Shown here: positions 10,237-18,543 of the stretch, piece after piece
How positions within the stretch are numbered: the stretch's first letter is position 1
Layout of the letters: every line of letters starts with the position of its first letter
NCBI RefSeq assembly: GCF_014203045.1
Contig: NZ_JACHIF010000002.1
Coordinates: forward strand, 618,176 to 682,175
Direction: 5' to 3'
Source of the DNA: Prosthecobacter dejongeii
GTDB taxonomy: Bacteria; Verrucomicrobiota; Verrucomicrobiia; Verrucomicrobiales; Verrucomicrobiaceae
DNA: 64,000 nucleotides
The notes under the pieces: model-generated
Told to the model about the DNA's origin: nothing
The model's database searches: none
Seen by the model: the letters and a program-made list of their open reading frames with translations, nothing else
Position numbers and translations under genes: made by a program

Positions 10237-12909
10237 ATGCAAGAATCCAACACCCGTCCCATCTCAGTCGCTGACGAGGTCAAGAACTCCTTTCTTGATT
10301 ACTCGATGTCAGTCATCATCTCCCGTGCGCTGCCGGATGTGCGGGACGGGCTGAAGCCTTCCCAGCGCCGCATTCTGTATGCGATGCATGAGCTGGGCCT
10401 GTATCCGCCGAAGAAGCAGATGAAGTGCGCGAAGATCTGCGGTGACACTTCGGGTAACTATCACCCGCACGGTGAGGCCGTCATCTACCCGACTCTGGTC
10501 CACATGGGCCAGCCGTGGGCGATGCGTGAGACGCTGATCGATCCGCAGGGGAACTTCGGCTCGGTGGAAGGTGACCCGCCGGCTGCCATGCGATACACGG
10601 AAGCCCGCATGACGCCCCTTGGCGGCACGCTGATGTCCGACATGGAGAAGGACACCGTGGACTTCGTCCCGAACTACGATGAACGTCTGACGGAGCCGAC
10701 CGTGTTCCCGGCGGCGTTTCCTAACCTTTTGGTGAACGGAGGCACCGGCATTGCCGTGGGCATGGCGACGAACATGCCGCCGCACAATCTGGGCGAAATC
10801 GTGGACGGTGTCTGCGCGCAGATTGACAATCCGGCCATCACAAACAGTGGGCTTGCCCAGTTCATCAAAGGTCCTGACTTCCCGACGGGGTGTGTGATTC
10901 ACGGGCTGGACGGCATCCGCGAATACATGGAGACCGGCCACGGCAGTGTGCGTGTGCGCGGCCAGGCAGAAATCACGGAAAATGGCGGTCGCGAGCAGAT
11001 CATCATCACGGAAATCCCGTACAACGTGAACCGTGCGGAGCTGGTGAAGCGCATCGCGGAACTGGCCAATGAGAAGATCATCACAGACATCACCTCCGTG
11101 CGGGATGAGTCCGATGAAAACACCCGTGTGGTGGTGGAGCTAAAGCGCGATGCCCGCCCGCAGGTGGTGCTGAATAATTTGTATAAATTCACGGCGCTGG
11201 AGAGCAGCTTCAGCATTCACATGCTGGCCATTGATGGCGGTCGCCCGCGCGTGCTGAGCATCAAGGACGCCATCGCTTGCTATATCGAGCACCGCCGCGA
11301 GGTCATCATCCGCCGCACCCGCTTCCTCCTGCGTAAGGCGGAGCAACAGGCGGAAAAGCTGGAGGCTTACTTGCTGGCCTTGGGCCATCTGGATGACTTC
11401 ATCAAGATCATCCGCGACAGCCGCAACCGTGACGAAGCGCGTGCCGGGCTGAAGTCTTACCAGTTCAGTGTGACGACGGCGCGAAACCTGGGCATCCTCA
11501 TTCGCAGCCAACCGAGCATCCAGGGAGACAGCTACGTCTTCACGGATACGCAGGTGGATCAGATCCTGGAACTGCGCCTCTATCAGCTCACGGGCATGGA
11601 GCGCGAGAAGATCAAGGCGGACTACGATGAGCTGCTGGCCACCATCACAGACCTGATGGACATCTTGGCGAAAGAGCACCGCGTGCTGACCATCATCAAG
11701 GATGAGTTGCAGGCTATCAAGGCCAAGCACGGCACCCCGCGCTACACCCGCATTGATGCGGCTGGCGGCGGCATCGAGACGATCGACCTCATCCCGAATG
11801 ATGCGAACATCGTCACGCTGACGCACTTTGGTTACGTGAAGCGCACGCTGACCACCGAGTACCGCCTGCAGGCACGTGGCGGCAAAGGCCTGAAAGGCAT
11901 GGAGGCCCGCGAGGCCGCGACGAAGGAGGACAAGAATGACTTCGTGGAGACGCTGTTCAGCGCGAATATGCATGACTTCCTGTTATTCTTCACGAACACC
12001 GGGCGTGTCTATGTGGAGCGTGTGTATCAGCTCCCCGAGGCCCCGCGCACAGGCCGTGGCCGCAGCATCAAAAACGTGCTGAACCTGCGCCCCGAAGAGA
12101 AGATCAACAGCGTGCTGCGTCTGGAAGCCCAAGGCGTGGAAGACGATGCGATGTGGAGCCCGGAGAAATTTGTGCTCTTTGCGACCAAGGACGGTACGGT
12201 GAAAAAGACGGCGCTGGAAGCCTTCAAAAACTACCGCAAGGACGGCATCATCGCGATCAACATCGAGGAAGGAAACGACCTCGTGGACGTGGTGCTGACC
12301 AACGGCAGCAGCGAGATCTGCTTTGCCACCCGCGAGGGCATGTGTCTGCGCTGTGTGGAGACGGACATCCGCGCCATGGGCCGTGGGGCCGCTGGCGTGC
12401 GCGGCATTCGCCTGGATGAAGGCGACTACCTGGTGGCGCTGACGGCGGTGGAGCCAGATACCCAGCTCCTTGTTGTTTCTGAAAAAGGCCTGGGCAAACG
12501 CACGCCGTTTGAAGATTACCGCCTGATCAACCGTGGCGGCAAGGGCGTGAAGACCATCAACATCACGGAGAAGACCGGCAAGGTGGTGGCCGCCATCGCG
12601 GTGCATGACGATGATGAACTGATGCTGATCACCAGCAAAGGGCAAAACGTGCGCATCCGTGTGGGTGGGGACAAAGGCATCCGCGAAACGGGTCGTGTGG
12701 CCCAGGGTGTGAAGCTGATGGACCTCAAAAAAGACGAGACCATTCAGGATGTGGCCACGGTGATCGCAGATGAAGAGGATGACTCCGCCACCAGCGAAGA
12801 AGGCGAAGCCGCCATCGTCGCCGAAGGTGGAGACACCCCGGTTGCGGGCAGCGAGGCCCCGGCTGAAGAAGCATCTGAAACACCTGAGGCAGACTCCACC
12901 GAGTCTTAA
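10237..12909 (+). CDS. gyrA: DNA gyrase subunit A
   Basis: Cleavage/religation subunit of DNA gyrase, 890 aa from ATG 10237; TTG 10216 lies in the TTGAC repeat and is rejected. Catalytic Tyr120 sits in AAMRYTEARM. The C-terminal beta-pinwheel carries a GyrA-box variant, QARGGKG, supporting gyrase rather than topoisomerase IV. The acidic tail (about 45 residues rich in Glu, Ala and Ser) is extended. In the quinolone-binding stretch HPHGEAVIYP, the residues equivalent to E. coli Ser83 and Asp87 are Ala81 and Pro85, so both classical drug-contact residues are absent. Same strand as gyrB. Confidence 0.97.
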   Translation: MQESNTRPISVADEVKNSFLDYSMSVIISRALPDVRDGLKPSQRRILYAMHELGLYPPKKQMKCAKICGDTSGNYHPHGEAVIYPTLVHMGQPWAMRETLIDPQGNFGSVEGDPPAAMRYTEARMTPLGGTLMSDMEKDTVDFVPNYDERLTEPTVFPAAFPNLLVNGGTGIAVGMATNMPPHNLGEIVDGVCAQIDNPAITNSGLAQFIKGPDFPTGCVIHGLDGIREYMETGHGSVRVRGQAEITENGGREQIIITEIPYNVNRAELVKRIAELANEKIITDITSVRDESDENTRVVVELKRDARPQVVLNNLYKFTALESSFSIHMLAIDGGRPRVLSIKDAIACYIEHRREVIIRRTRFLLRKAEQQAEKLEAYLLALGHLDDFIKIIRDSRNRDEARAGLKSYQFSVTTARNLGILIRSQPSIQGDSYVFTDTQVDQILELRLYQLTGMEREKIKADYDELLATITDLMDILAKEHRVLTIIKDELQAIKAKHGTPRYTRIDAAGGGIETIDLIPNDANIVTLTHFGYVKRTLTTEYRLQARGGKGLKGMEAREAATKEDKNDFVETLFSANMHDFLLFFTNTGRVYVERVYQLPEAPRTGRGRSIKNVLNLRPEEKINSVLRLEAQGVEDDAMWSPEKFVLFATKDGTVKKTALEAFKNYRKDGIIAINIEEGNDLVDVVLTNGSSEICFATREGMCLRCVETDIRAMGRGAAGVRGIRLDEGDYLVALTAVEPDTQLLVVSEKGLGKRTPFEDYRLINRGGKGVKTINITEKTGKVVAAIAVHDDDELMLITSKGQNVRIRVGGDKGIRETGRVAQGVKLMDLKKDETIQDVATVIADEEDDSATSEEGEAAIVAEGGDTPVAGSEAPAEEASETPEADSTES

Positions 12910-12943
12910 TCCCGAGCGCTGCTGCCCCTTCCTCCCATTCCGC

Positions 12944-13588
12944 ATGTCATCTCCTGCCTCATCCTTCCCCCGGCTGCAATCTGCGCGGCTGTATGGAATT
13001 GTGGATCTCGGCTATTGCACTCCGGCGCAGGTGGAGGCGATGACGGCGGCACTGTGTGAGGGCGGAGTGGATCTTTTGCAACTGCGGGCGAAAAAGCTCA
13101 CACTGCCGGAGATCGAAAAACTGGCACGACGGATGCACCCGATCACCCGCGACCACGGCGTTCCGCTGATCATCAATGACCACCTCGAAATCGCCGCCAG
13201 CATCGGCAGTGAAGGCGTGCATGTGGGCCAGGATGATGAGGCGGTGGCCAGGGCGCGTGCAGCCGTGGGGCCGGGTGTTTTTGTGGGCAAGTCCACCCAC
13301 AGTCTGGCCCAGGCCGTGGCGGCCCAGGCGGAGGCGGCGGATTACATCGGCTTTGGCCCGCTGTATGCCACCGGGACAAAGCCGGACTATGTCCCCATCG
13401 GCCTGCAGGACATTACGGAGGTGCATCAAAAGGTGCAGCTCCCTATCTTTTGCATCGGTGGGGTGAATGCGGAACGGCTGCCGGAAATACTCACCGCAGG
13501 CGCGCGTCGTGTGGTGGTGGTGTCGGCTTTTTTGCTGGCCCCGGATGTGCAGGCGTATGTACGACAGATCAAATCTTCACTGCCCTGA
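12944..13588 (+). CDS. thiE: Thiamine-phosphate synthase
   Basis: Couples HMP-diphosphate and thiazole phosphate to give thiamine monophosphate. Protein of 214 aa from ATG 12944; the longer frame overlaps gyrA. TIM-barrel signatures: LLQLRAKK, LIINDHLEIA, GVHVGQDD, VGKSTHS, YIGFGPLYATGTKPDY, PIFCIGGVN. It lies 34 nt after gyrA and 4 nt before the LolA-like gene. thiD is elsewhere in the window (20.7 kb). No TPP riboswitch signature was seen upstream. Confidence 0.93.
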   Translation: MSSPASSFPRLQSARLYGIVDLGYCTPAQVEAMTAALCEGGVDLLQLRAKKLTLPEIEKLARRMHPITRDHGVPLIINDHLEIAASIGSEGVHVGQDDEAVARARAAVGPGVFVGKSTHSLAQAVAAQAEAADYIGFGPLYATGTKPDYVPIGLQDITEVHQKVQLPIFCIGGVNAERLPEILTAGARRVVVVSAFLLAPDVQAYVRQIKSSLP

Positions 13589-13592
13589 TTTT

Positions 13593-14228
13593 ATGGCCCT
13601 CGTCCCTGTGCTACGCATCGCCTTTTTGCTGGTTGTTTCAGCCTTGACGGTCCAGGCCCAGGCACCGAAACCACTGCCGCCCGTGCTTCTGCAATGGGCC
13701 GAGGCGCAAAAGGACATGCCAGACATGGTGGTGGCCTTTCGCCAGACGCGTACGACTCCGGCGCTGAAGCAGCCAGTGAGTACGCCGGGCAAGTTTTGGC
13801 GATTCAAGGATGGGGCTTTCCGCTGGGAACTGGGCCAGCCTGCGGCCACAATCTTGGTGCGGGATGGCACGGAATTTCGTGTGCGCGAAGGGGCCGATGG
13901 TGCCTGGCAGGCCCTGGATGAAAAGGATGCCCGCTACCGCATGTGGTCGCGCTTTCTCAGTGGGCAGGAAGCCTCGCCCGAGGAACTGCAGCAGCACTTC
14001 CTGGTGGATGCGGCGGAGCAAACAGCGGAGGTGACGGCCATCACGCTGCGGCCCAAGGCCCCCTTCATCCGGCGGCACCTGCGCCAGCTCGATCTACAGA
14101 TTTCTCCGAAGACCTTTCGCCTGCTGCAACTGCGTGTGCTGCAAGGCGATGGCGCGAGCTTGACGATGGCCTTTTCAGATCCGGAAACCGTCTCTGCCGC
14201 TGAGAAGACGAAGCTGCTGGCGCGGTAA
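13593..14228 (+). CDS. LolA-like periplasmic lipoprotein carrier protein
   Basis: Exported protein of 211 aa from ATG 13593, where a signal peptide (LRIAFLLVVSALTVQAQA) begins. The pattern DMVVAFRQTRTTPALKQPV, then GKFWRFKDGAFRWELGQP, and a C-terminal segment ending SLTMAFSDPETV fits the half-barrel LolA/outer-membrane-carrier fold, which ferries lipoproteins or related lipids across the periplasm. It sits 4 nt after thiE, probably in one transcript but without an evident functional link. Family assignment rests on the pattern, not an alignment. Confidence 0.6.
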   Translation: MALVPVLRIAFLLVVSALTVQAQAPKPLPPVLLQWAEAQKDMPDMVVAFRQTRTTPALKQPVSTPGKFWRFKDGAFRWELGQPAATILVRDGTEFRVREGADGAWQALDEKDARYRMWSRFLSGQEASPEELQQHFLVDAAEQTAEVTAITLRPKAPFIRRHLRQLDLQISPKTFRLLQLRVLQGDGASLTMAFSDPETVSAAEKTKLLAR

Positions 14229-14343
14229 GTGTCGAGGGCGATCTGTTTTTTTCTCACCTTTCTGGCCTACTGGCGGAAGTGACGAAAATGGGGTGCATGA
14301 ATTGCTTTGCGAAAGGCATTTCCTTTTTAGACTCAGTCCCCCC

Positions 14344-15417
14344 ATGTCCGTTAAGATCCGTCTCAATACTGCCTCTGCCACCCACGTCGTCCTTGCCAAG
14401 GTCGGGAATCCCCAGCGGGAGGAGCCGCTGGAGACTTCGAAGGAAGTGTTCCCAATTTCAGACGAAGATCAGCCCTCGCTGACGGCCATTTTCCTGAAGC
14501 CGTTCAAGAACCTGATGGCGCATCGATTCACGCATCATTCCTCGCTGGACCAGCATGAAATGAACACCTGCGTGAAGGCGATCTTTGAAACGAAGGATGG
14601 GCTTTACCAGCGCGGGGTGGAGATCGCTAAGCGCCTGTATTCGAAGTCGAACCACCCGAACATCAAGGCTGGAGATCTGTGTATCGCCCACATCAAGGAG
14701 GCGCAGGTGGAGGGCGAATTTGTGCAGGGTCTGTGCATCCTGAAATCTGAAAGTGTGGTGCCGTTTTTGAGCATCTCCACAAAGGATGGCGACTTGCAAA
14801 TTTCGACGGAGCAGGGGATCAACCCAGACAAGATTGACAAGGGCTGCCTGATCTTGGACTACTGGTCAAAGAAGGGCTACTACGTGCTGACCTTTGATCG
14901 CAGCGGCTCGGATTCGCGCTTCTGGGTGCGCGATTTCCTGGGGGTGGAGGCAGTGCCGGATGCGGCCTTCCTGACGAATGCGTACACGAAGATGGCGGTG
15001 GAGTTTCTGGAGGAGGAAAAGCCTGCGGACGACACGCCGCCGTGGGACACCTGCAATGCCGCACGCGGTGCGCTGGAGTACTTCGAAGAGCGTGAAAAAT
15101 TCGATCTGCAGGAGTTCGAAGAAGAGGTGCTGAAGACGCCGGAGGCGAAGACGAAGTTCCAGGAACATCGCGCCCGTTTGGAAGAAGAGCAGGGGCAGCC
15201 GCTGGAGACCTCGTTTGAGATTTCCAAGAAGGACGTGACCAAGGCGAAGAAGCGCATCAACGCGGTGCTGAAACTGGACACGGGGGTGGAGATCCACGTG
15301 AAGTCCACGCTCTCCACGGAGAATGAGCCGGTGCTGGAGCGCGGCTACGATGACAACAAGGGCATGAAGTACATCAAGGTGTTCTTCAACAAGGACCTTT
15401 CGGCGAATCCAGCGTGA
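14344..15417 (+). CDS. Nucleoid-associated protein, YejK/NdpA family
   Basis: Cytosolic protein of 357 aa from ATG 14344; the upstream extension is rejected. It matches the 37-kDa nucleoid-associated protein family (PF04245): FLKPFKNLMAHRFTHHSSLD near the N terminus, an AGDLCIAHIKEAQVEG central segment and an acidic helical C-terminal half (EFEEEVLKTPEAKTKFQEHR). Roles in nucleoid organisation are known only from gamma-proteobacteria. It is followed by a strong terminator and is likely monocistronic. Confidence 0.72.
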   Translation: MSVKIRLNTASATHVVLAKVGNPQREEPLETSKEVFPISDEDQPSLTAIFLKPFKNLMAHRFTHHSSLDQHEMNTCVKAIFETKDGLYQRGVEIAKRLYSKSNHPNIKAGDLCIAHIKEAQVEGEFVQGLCILKSESVVPFLSISTKDGDLQISTEQGINPDKIDKGCLILDYWSKKGYYVLTFDRSGSDSRFWVRDFLGVEAVPDAAFLTNAYTKMAVEFLEEEKPADDTPPWDTCNAARGALEYFEEREKFDLQEFEEEVLKTPEAKTKFQEHRARLEEEQGQPLETSFEISKKDVTKAKKRINAVLKLDTGVEIHVKSTLSTENEPVLERGYDDNKGMKYIKVFFNKDLSANPA

Positions 15418-15447
15418 TTTTTGGTTGCGTTGTTGGTTAGGTTTTGA

Positions 15448-15480
15448 GGGTGGAGACGGCTTCCGTCTCCACCCTTTTTT
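15448..15480 (+). terminator. Rho-independent terminator after the NdpA-like gene
   Basis: Perfect 12-bp stem GGGTGGAGACGG / CCGTCTCCACCC with a 3-nt loop (CTT), followed by six T. Confidence 0.9.
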
Positions 15481-15558
15481 GTGGGGGATTTTTTAGACAG
15501 GATTGCAGGATGGGCAGGATTAACAGGAGGGGGAGGGATGGAGGGATGAGGGAAAGGC

Positions 15559-15585
15559 CCAAGGAGCGGGACTTGCCAAGTCCCG
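15559..15585 (-). repeat. REP-type hairpin, copy 2
   Basis: AAGGAGCGGGACTTGCCAAG then TCCCG: exact inverted orientation of the plus-strand copies. Confidence 0.9.
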
Positions 15586-15722
15586 TGGTTTGAGGGGGAG
15601 GGGGGATTCGCTCAGTAGTATGAAACACTTGTAGTTAGGTGAAGTGGGGGGATTTTTTACTGAGCATCTTTTTGCCTATTTCTGGGAGGTGGGGCCGTGA
15701 GGGCATGTGCAGGTTCAGAGGC

Positions 15723-15751
15723 CGGGACTTGGCAAGTCCCGCTCCTTGGGG
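15723..15751 (+). repeat. REP-type hairpin, copy 3
   Basis: GGGACTTGGCAAGTCCC plus GCTCCTTGGGG, intact. Followed by AAGCTCGGAG, the second conserved block. Confidence 0.92.
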
Positions 15752-15821
15752 GCGTTGGGGAAGCTCGGAGATGGCGGGGGCGGACGGTGGGAGTGGGATG
15801 CTGCGCATCCGATGGGTTTAG

Positions 15822-15853
15822 GATGCGGACAAAGTGTCCGCGCTCCTCTCGGG
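15822..15853 (+). repeat. GCGGACA hairpin repeat, copy 1
   Basis: GATGCGGACAAAGTGTCCGC followed by GCTCCTCTCGGG. A nearly identical copy lies at 47343-47375 inside a coding region, and a partial one (TCCGCGCTCCTCTCG) at 56815-56829. Confidence 0.8.
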
Positions 15854-15955
15854 GCCGGTGTTTGTCGAAGATGGATGAGCTTTTAAAACAAAATACCCCC
15901 GGCTGGTCTCTGGGGATGCCAGAGGGCCGGGGGTGGAGTCGAAAGAGGCGGGGGA

Positions 15956-16873
15956 TTAGCCGAGGTTGGCCCCCAGCTTTTGCAGCATGGCTTCGAGCTG
16001 GCGGCCATACCTGATGTAGCTGTCGTACTGCTCTTTGGCCTTCTGCTCGGGGGAAAGGTCATCGGCGGCGCCGGCACCGTGGAAGACGACAGCGACGTGG
16101 GGCTCGATGCTGATGTAGCCGTTGTAGCCAGTTTCCACGAGGTCCTTCATGATGCGCTCGGTCTGGCCTTCGCCTTCACCGGGGTAGGTGTATACGGCGT
16201 CGTTTTTAGCGGTGTCCCAGATGCCATCTTTGACGTGAACGTGGGCCATAAAGGGCTTGATGGCCTGGTACATGGCCCAGGCATCCTGCTTGTGGCCGGG
16301 GCGGTCGCGGTCGTCAATGAAGACGGGGTTGCCCGTGTCGAAGACCCACTTCATGCCGGGGACGGCTTCGGCCATGCGCTGGACGTAGGTGGGGCTCATG
16401 CCGCCCCAGTTCATGCAGTTTTCGTGGACGACGGTGAGGCCAGCATCGGCAAAGCGCTGGTTGATTGCCTGCATGCGCTTGATGCGCTCTGGGGCGAACT
16501 GTTCTTCGAGGTCCTTGCCGGAGTCGTCCTTGCAGACGGCGTAGGACATGACGCGGATGAGCTTGGCACCCAGCTTCTGCATGCGTGGGATGGCGCGGCT
16601 GATTTCAGCCTCGGTGATGCTGAAGTCGTCAGTGATCTTTTTGGCCCAGTTGCCGATGAGGGAGCCGAAGCCGCTGATCTTCATGTTCTTCTCTGCGAGG
16701 TGAGCGACGACTTTGTCGAACACGGCATCGGGGATCTCATGCAGGTTGCCTTTGACGCCATCGAACTCGACGGCGCGGCATTCAATGCTGTCCCAGCCGA
16801 GTTCCTGGTGGGCCTGGATCTGCACGTCGAGGGACGCGCCTGCTTCATCTGCGATGCCGGTAAGTTTGATCAT
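15956..16873 (-). CDS. Sugar phosphate isomerase/epimerase (xylose-isomerase-like TIM barrel)
   Basis: Protein of 305 aa of the AP_endonuc_2 family (PF01261). Putative metal ligands are visible in order: Glu in VVHENCMNWGG, Asp in WVFDTGNP, His in AHVHVKD and Glu in ISIEPH. No signal peptide, so probably cytosolic, unlike many Tat-exported PVC relatives. The exact substrate (keto-sugar or inositol derivative) cannot be told. It is isolated: REP-rich DNA lies on its 3' side and an ECF-like sigma gene, also on the minus strand, starts upstream. Confidence 0.82.
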   Translation of the reverse strand: MIKLTGIADEAGASLDVQIQAHQELGWDSIECRAVEFDGVKGNLHEIPDAVFDKVVAHLAEKNMKISGFGSLIGNWAKKITDDFSITEAEISRAIPRMQKLGAKLIRVMSYAVCKDDSGKDLEEQFAPERIKRMQAINQRFADAGLTVVHENCMNWGGMSPTYVQRMAEAVPGMKWVFDTGNPVFIDDRDRPGHKQDAWAMYQAIKPFMAHVHVKDGIWDTAKNDAVYTYPGEGEGQTERIMKDLVETGYNGYISIEPHVAVVFHGAGAADDLSPEQKAKEQYDSYIRYGRQLEAMLQKLGANLG

Positions 16874-16989
16874 GGTCAGTAAAAGGGGGTATCGGTTACG
16901 AGAACCCCTTCTTTAAAGGAAGAACACGCCGCTGGCAAGCGGGGCTGACAGTACGGAAGTGGCGAGGAGGTGTGATTTGGTGATGAGGG

Positions 16990-17610
16990 CTAGGAAGCAG
17001 AGTGCCGCTGGCGAGGAAGATGGTGATTCCAGTCTTGGAAGGAACCGTTCATGGCCTCGCGGACGAGGTGGCGCAGTTTTTTGCGGGCGCGATGCAGGGC
17101 GGTGCGCTGGGCTCCTGACTGTGGAGAACGGTGTTCCTCCAGGAGAAGTGGGTGAAGATGCTGCCAGACGGGGGCGGGTATCTCTGATTGTAGGCGGGTG
17201 ATGGCTTGGGTGAGACAGCCTTGGAGCCAGGCCCGGTCATGTTGGGTCGCTGGGGTTTCATGATGGGCGGGCTCTGGGATGTGATCGTCCTCCAAGGAGA
17301 GGTCGGGTAGGGAGCTGCTGCGGCATTGGCGGGAAGCATCGCGCCAGCGATTGATGAGCAGATGACGTAGGCGGACGGAAAGGTGTTGAGCCTGGAGCAC
17401 GGGTGCCTGCTGAGAAAGGGCCTCAATGTGGCCGCGCCGCAGGAGATTGAGAAAAAGGTCCTGCACGGCATCTTGGGCGGTTTGGGGATCGCAACCGCGC
17501 TGGCAAGCAAGGTGATACAGCCGAGACCAATGGGTGCGACAAAAGTCATTGTCGAGAGACAGGCTTTTCGCATGGGGAGACGATGTAGAGGAATCACGAG
17601 CAGACATCAT
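16990..17610 (-). CDS. ECF-like RNA polymerase sigma factor
   Basis: Protein of 206 aa. Region 2 is recognisable (WSRLYHLACQRG, then AQDAVQDLFLNLLRR) and region 4 ends in AQRTALHRARKKLRHLVREA, the DNA-recognition helix of ECF factors; the linker is long and Ser/His rich. No anti-sigma gene is adjacent. It is transcribed divergently from the response regulator at 17746 across a 135-bp region with three GTAAA motifs. It may be a degenerate PVC-type ECF group; targets unknown. Confidence 0.72.
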   Translation of the reverse strand: MMSARDSSTSSPHAKSLSLDNDFCRTHWSRLYHLACQRGCDPQTAQDAVQDLFLNLLRRGHIEALSQQAPVLQAQHLSVRLRHLLINRWRDASRQCRSSSLPDLSLEDDHIPEPAHHETPATQHDRAWLQGCLTQAITRLQSEIPAPVWQHLHPLLLEEHRSPQSGAQRTALHRARKKLRHLVREAMNGSFQDWNHHLPRQRHSAS

Positions 17611-17654
17611 GGGGGCGGGGGAGGGTGGAATGACCGCAACCTTGGTTGGAGCGT

Positions 17655-17737
17655 GTAAAGCTTCTGTGTGAGAGAGCCTGTAAAATTGTTAAGTTTATGT
17701 AAATCTGTTCTCACTTAACGGATTGCACCTTTACAAT
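17655..17737. promoter_or_regulatory. Divergent control region with three GTAAA sites
   Basis: GTAAA occurs at 17655, 17680 and 17699 in an AT-rich stretch between the divergent sigma-factor and response-regulator genes. GTAAA pairs are the known recognition unit of CpxR-type regulators, although here the spacing (25 and 19 nt) differs from the usual roughly 10-11 nt. TACAAT (17732-17737) is a plausible -10 very close to the downstream start codon at 17746. Confidence 0.35.
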
Positions 17738-17745
17738 CAGGTCAG

Positions 17746-18483
17746 ATGTCCTCTGAGAAACATGCCTTTACCGATGGTTTGACCCACGTTCTGGTGATTG
17801 ATGACGACCGTAAGTTGTGCGGTCTGATTCGTGATTACCTGGAGCCGCTGGGCTATGCGGTGGCGATGGAGCATGCTGGGCCGGAGGGCGCGGAGCGGGC
17901 CGTGGCGGAGCCGTGGCATGCGGTGATTTTGGACCTGATGCTGCCGGGCTGCGATGGCTATGAGGTGCTGCGCCGGGTACGGGTCAAATCGGCAGTGCCG
18001 ATCCTGATGCTGACGGCGCGGGGGGATGAGGCGGACCGCATCGTGGGCCTGGAGATCGGCGCGGATGATTATTTGCCAAAGACGTTTTCCAGTCGGGAAC
18101 TGCTAGCGCGGCTGCGGGCGGTGACACGGCGGGCTGCTTTAACCCAGGCTGCGGTGACGGTGGAACCCGTCGTGAAGGAGCTCATTTCTGGGCCGCTGAG
18201 GCTGAATCTGGATGCGCGGGTGGCGACGCTGGATGACCGTGCTTTGAACCTCACGCCAGTGGAGTTCGATATCTTGGCTGCGCTGATGAAGTCGCGAGGA
18301 AGGATCCGCTCACGTGAGGCCTTGATCGAGTCTTTGCGAGACCGTGAGTATGAGGTGTTTGATCGCAGTATTGACGTCCATATTGCGGCGCTGAGGCGAA
18401 AGCTACGCGACGATGCGCATGAGCCGAGGTTTATCCGTACGGTGCGCAGTGCAGGTTACCTTTTTATCCAGGCCACGAGCTGA
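17746..18483 (+). CDS. OmpR/PhoB-family response regulator (CpxR-like)
   Basis: Protein of 245 aa: receiver domain (acidic pocket DDDR near residues 20-22, phospho-acceptor Asp63 in VILDLMLPG, Thr/Lys of the signalling face in LTARGD and DYLPKTF) and a winged-helix DNA-binding domain (NLTPVEFDILAALM, then VDVHIAALRRKLRDD near the end). The usual KPF is KTF here. The cognate kinase follows 60 nt downstream. Likely an envelope-stress-type system given the CpxRA resemblance (inference). Confidence 0.92.
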   Translation: MSSEKHAFTDGLTHVLVIDDDRKLCGLIRDYLEPLGYAVAMEHAGPEGAERAVAEPWHAVILDLMLPGCDGYEVLRRVRVKSAVPILMLTARGDEADRIVGLEIGADDYLPKTFSSRELLARLRAVTRRAALTQAAVTVEPVVKELISGPLRLNLDARVATLDDRALNLTPVEFDILAALMKSRGRIRSREALIESLRDREYEVFDRSIDVHIAALRRKLRDDAHEPRFIRTVRSAGYLFIQATS

Positions 18484-18543
18484 GGTGTATGGCGGCTTTA
18501 GGCAAAGAGATTTTACCCGAACCAAACGCAGACTTATTTTTCC

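Larger units (their letters stand above)
15481..15955. repeat. Repeat-dense spacer (two REPs, ACAGGATT repeat, GCGGACA hairpin)
   Basis: No gene. ACAGGATT-family copy at 15489-15530; minus-oriented REP at 15559-15585; plus-oriented REP at 15723-15751 whose lead-in (CATCTTTTTGCC, then GGAGGTGGGGCCGTGAG) is shared with the copies at 24.2 and 40.8 kb; and a GCGGACA/TGTCCGC hairpin followed by GCTCCTCTCGGG at 15822-15853, shared with the repeat inside the giant cytochrome gene at 47.3 kb. Confidence 0.8.

Noticed and set aside
11140..12945. Two long minus-strand frames opposite gyrA
   Set aside because: Antisense shadows of a certain gyrA gene; no domain pattern.
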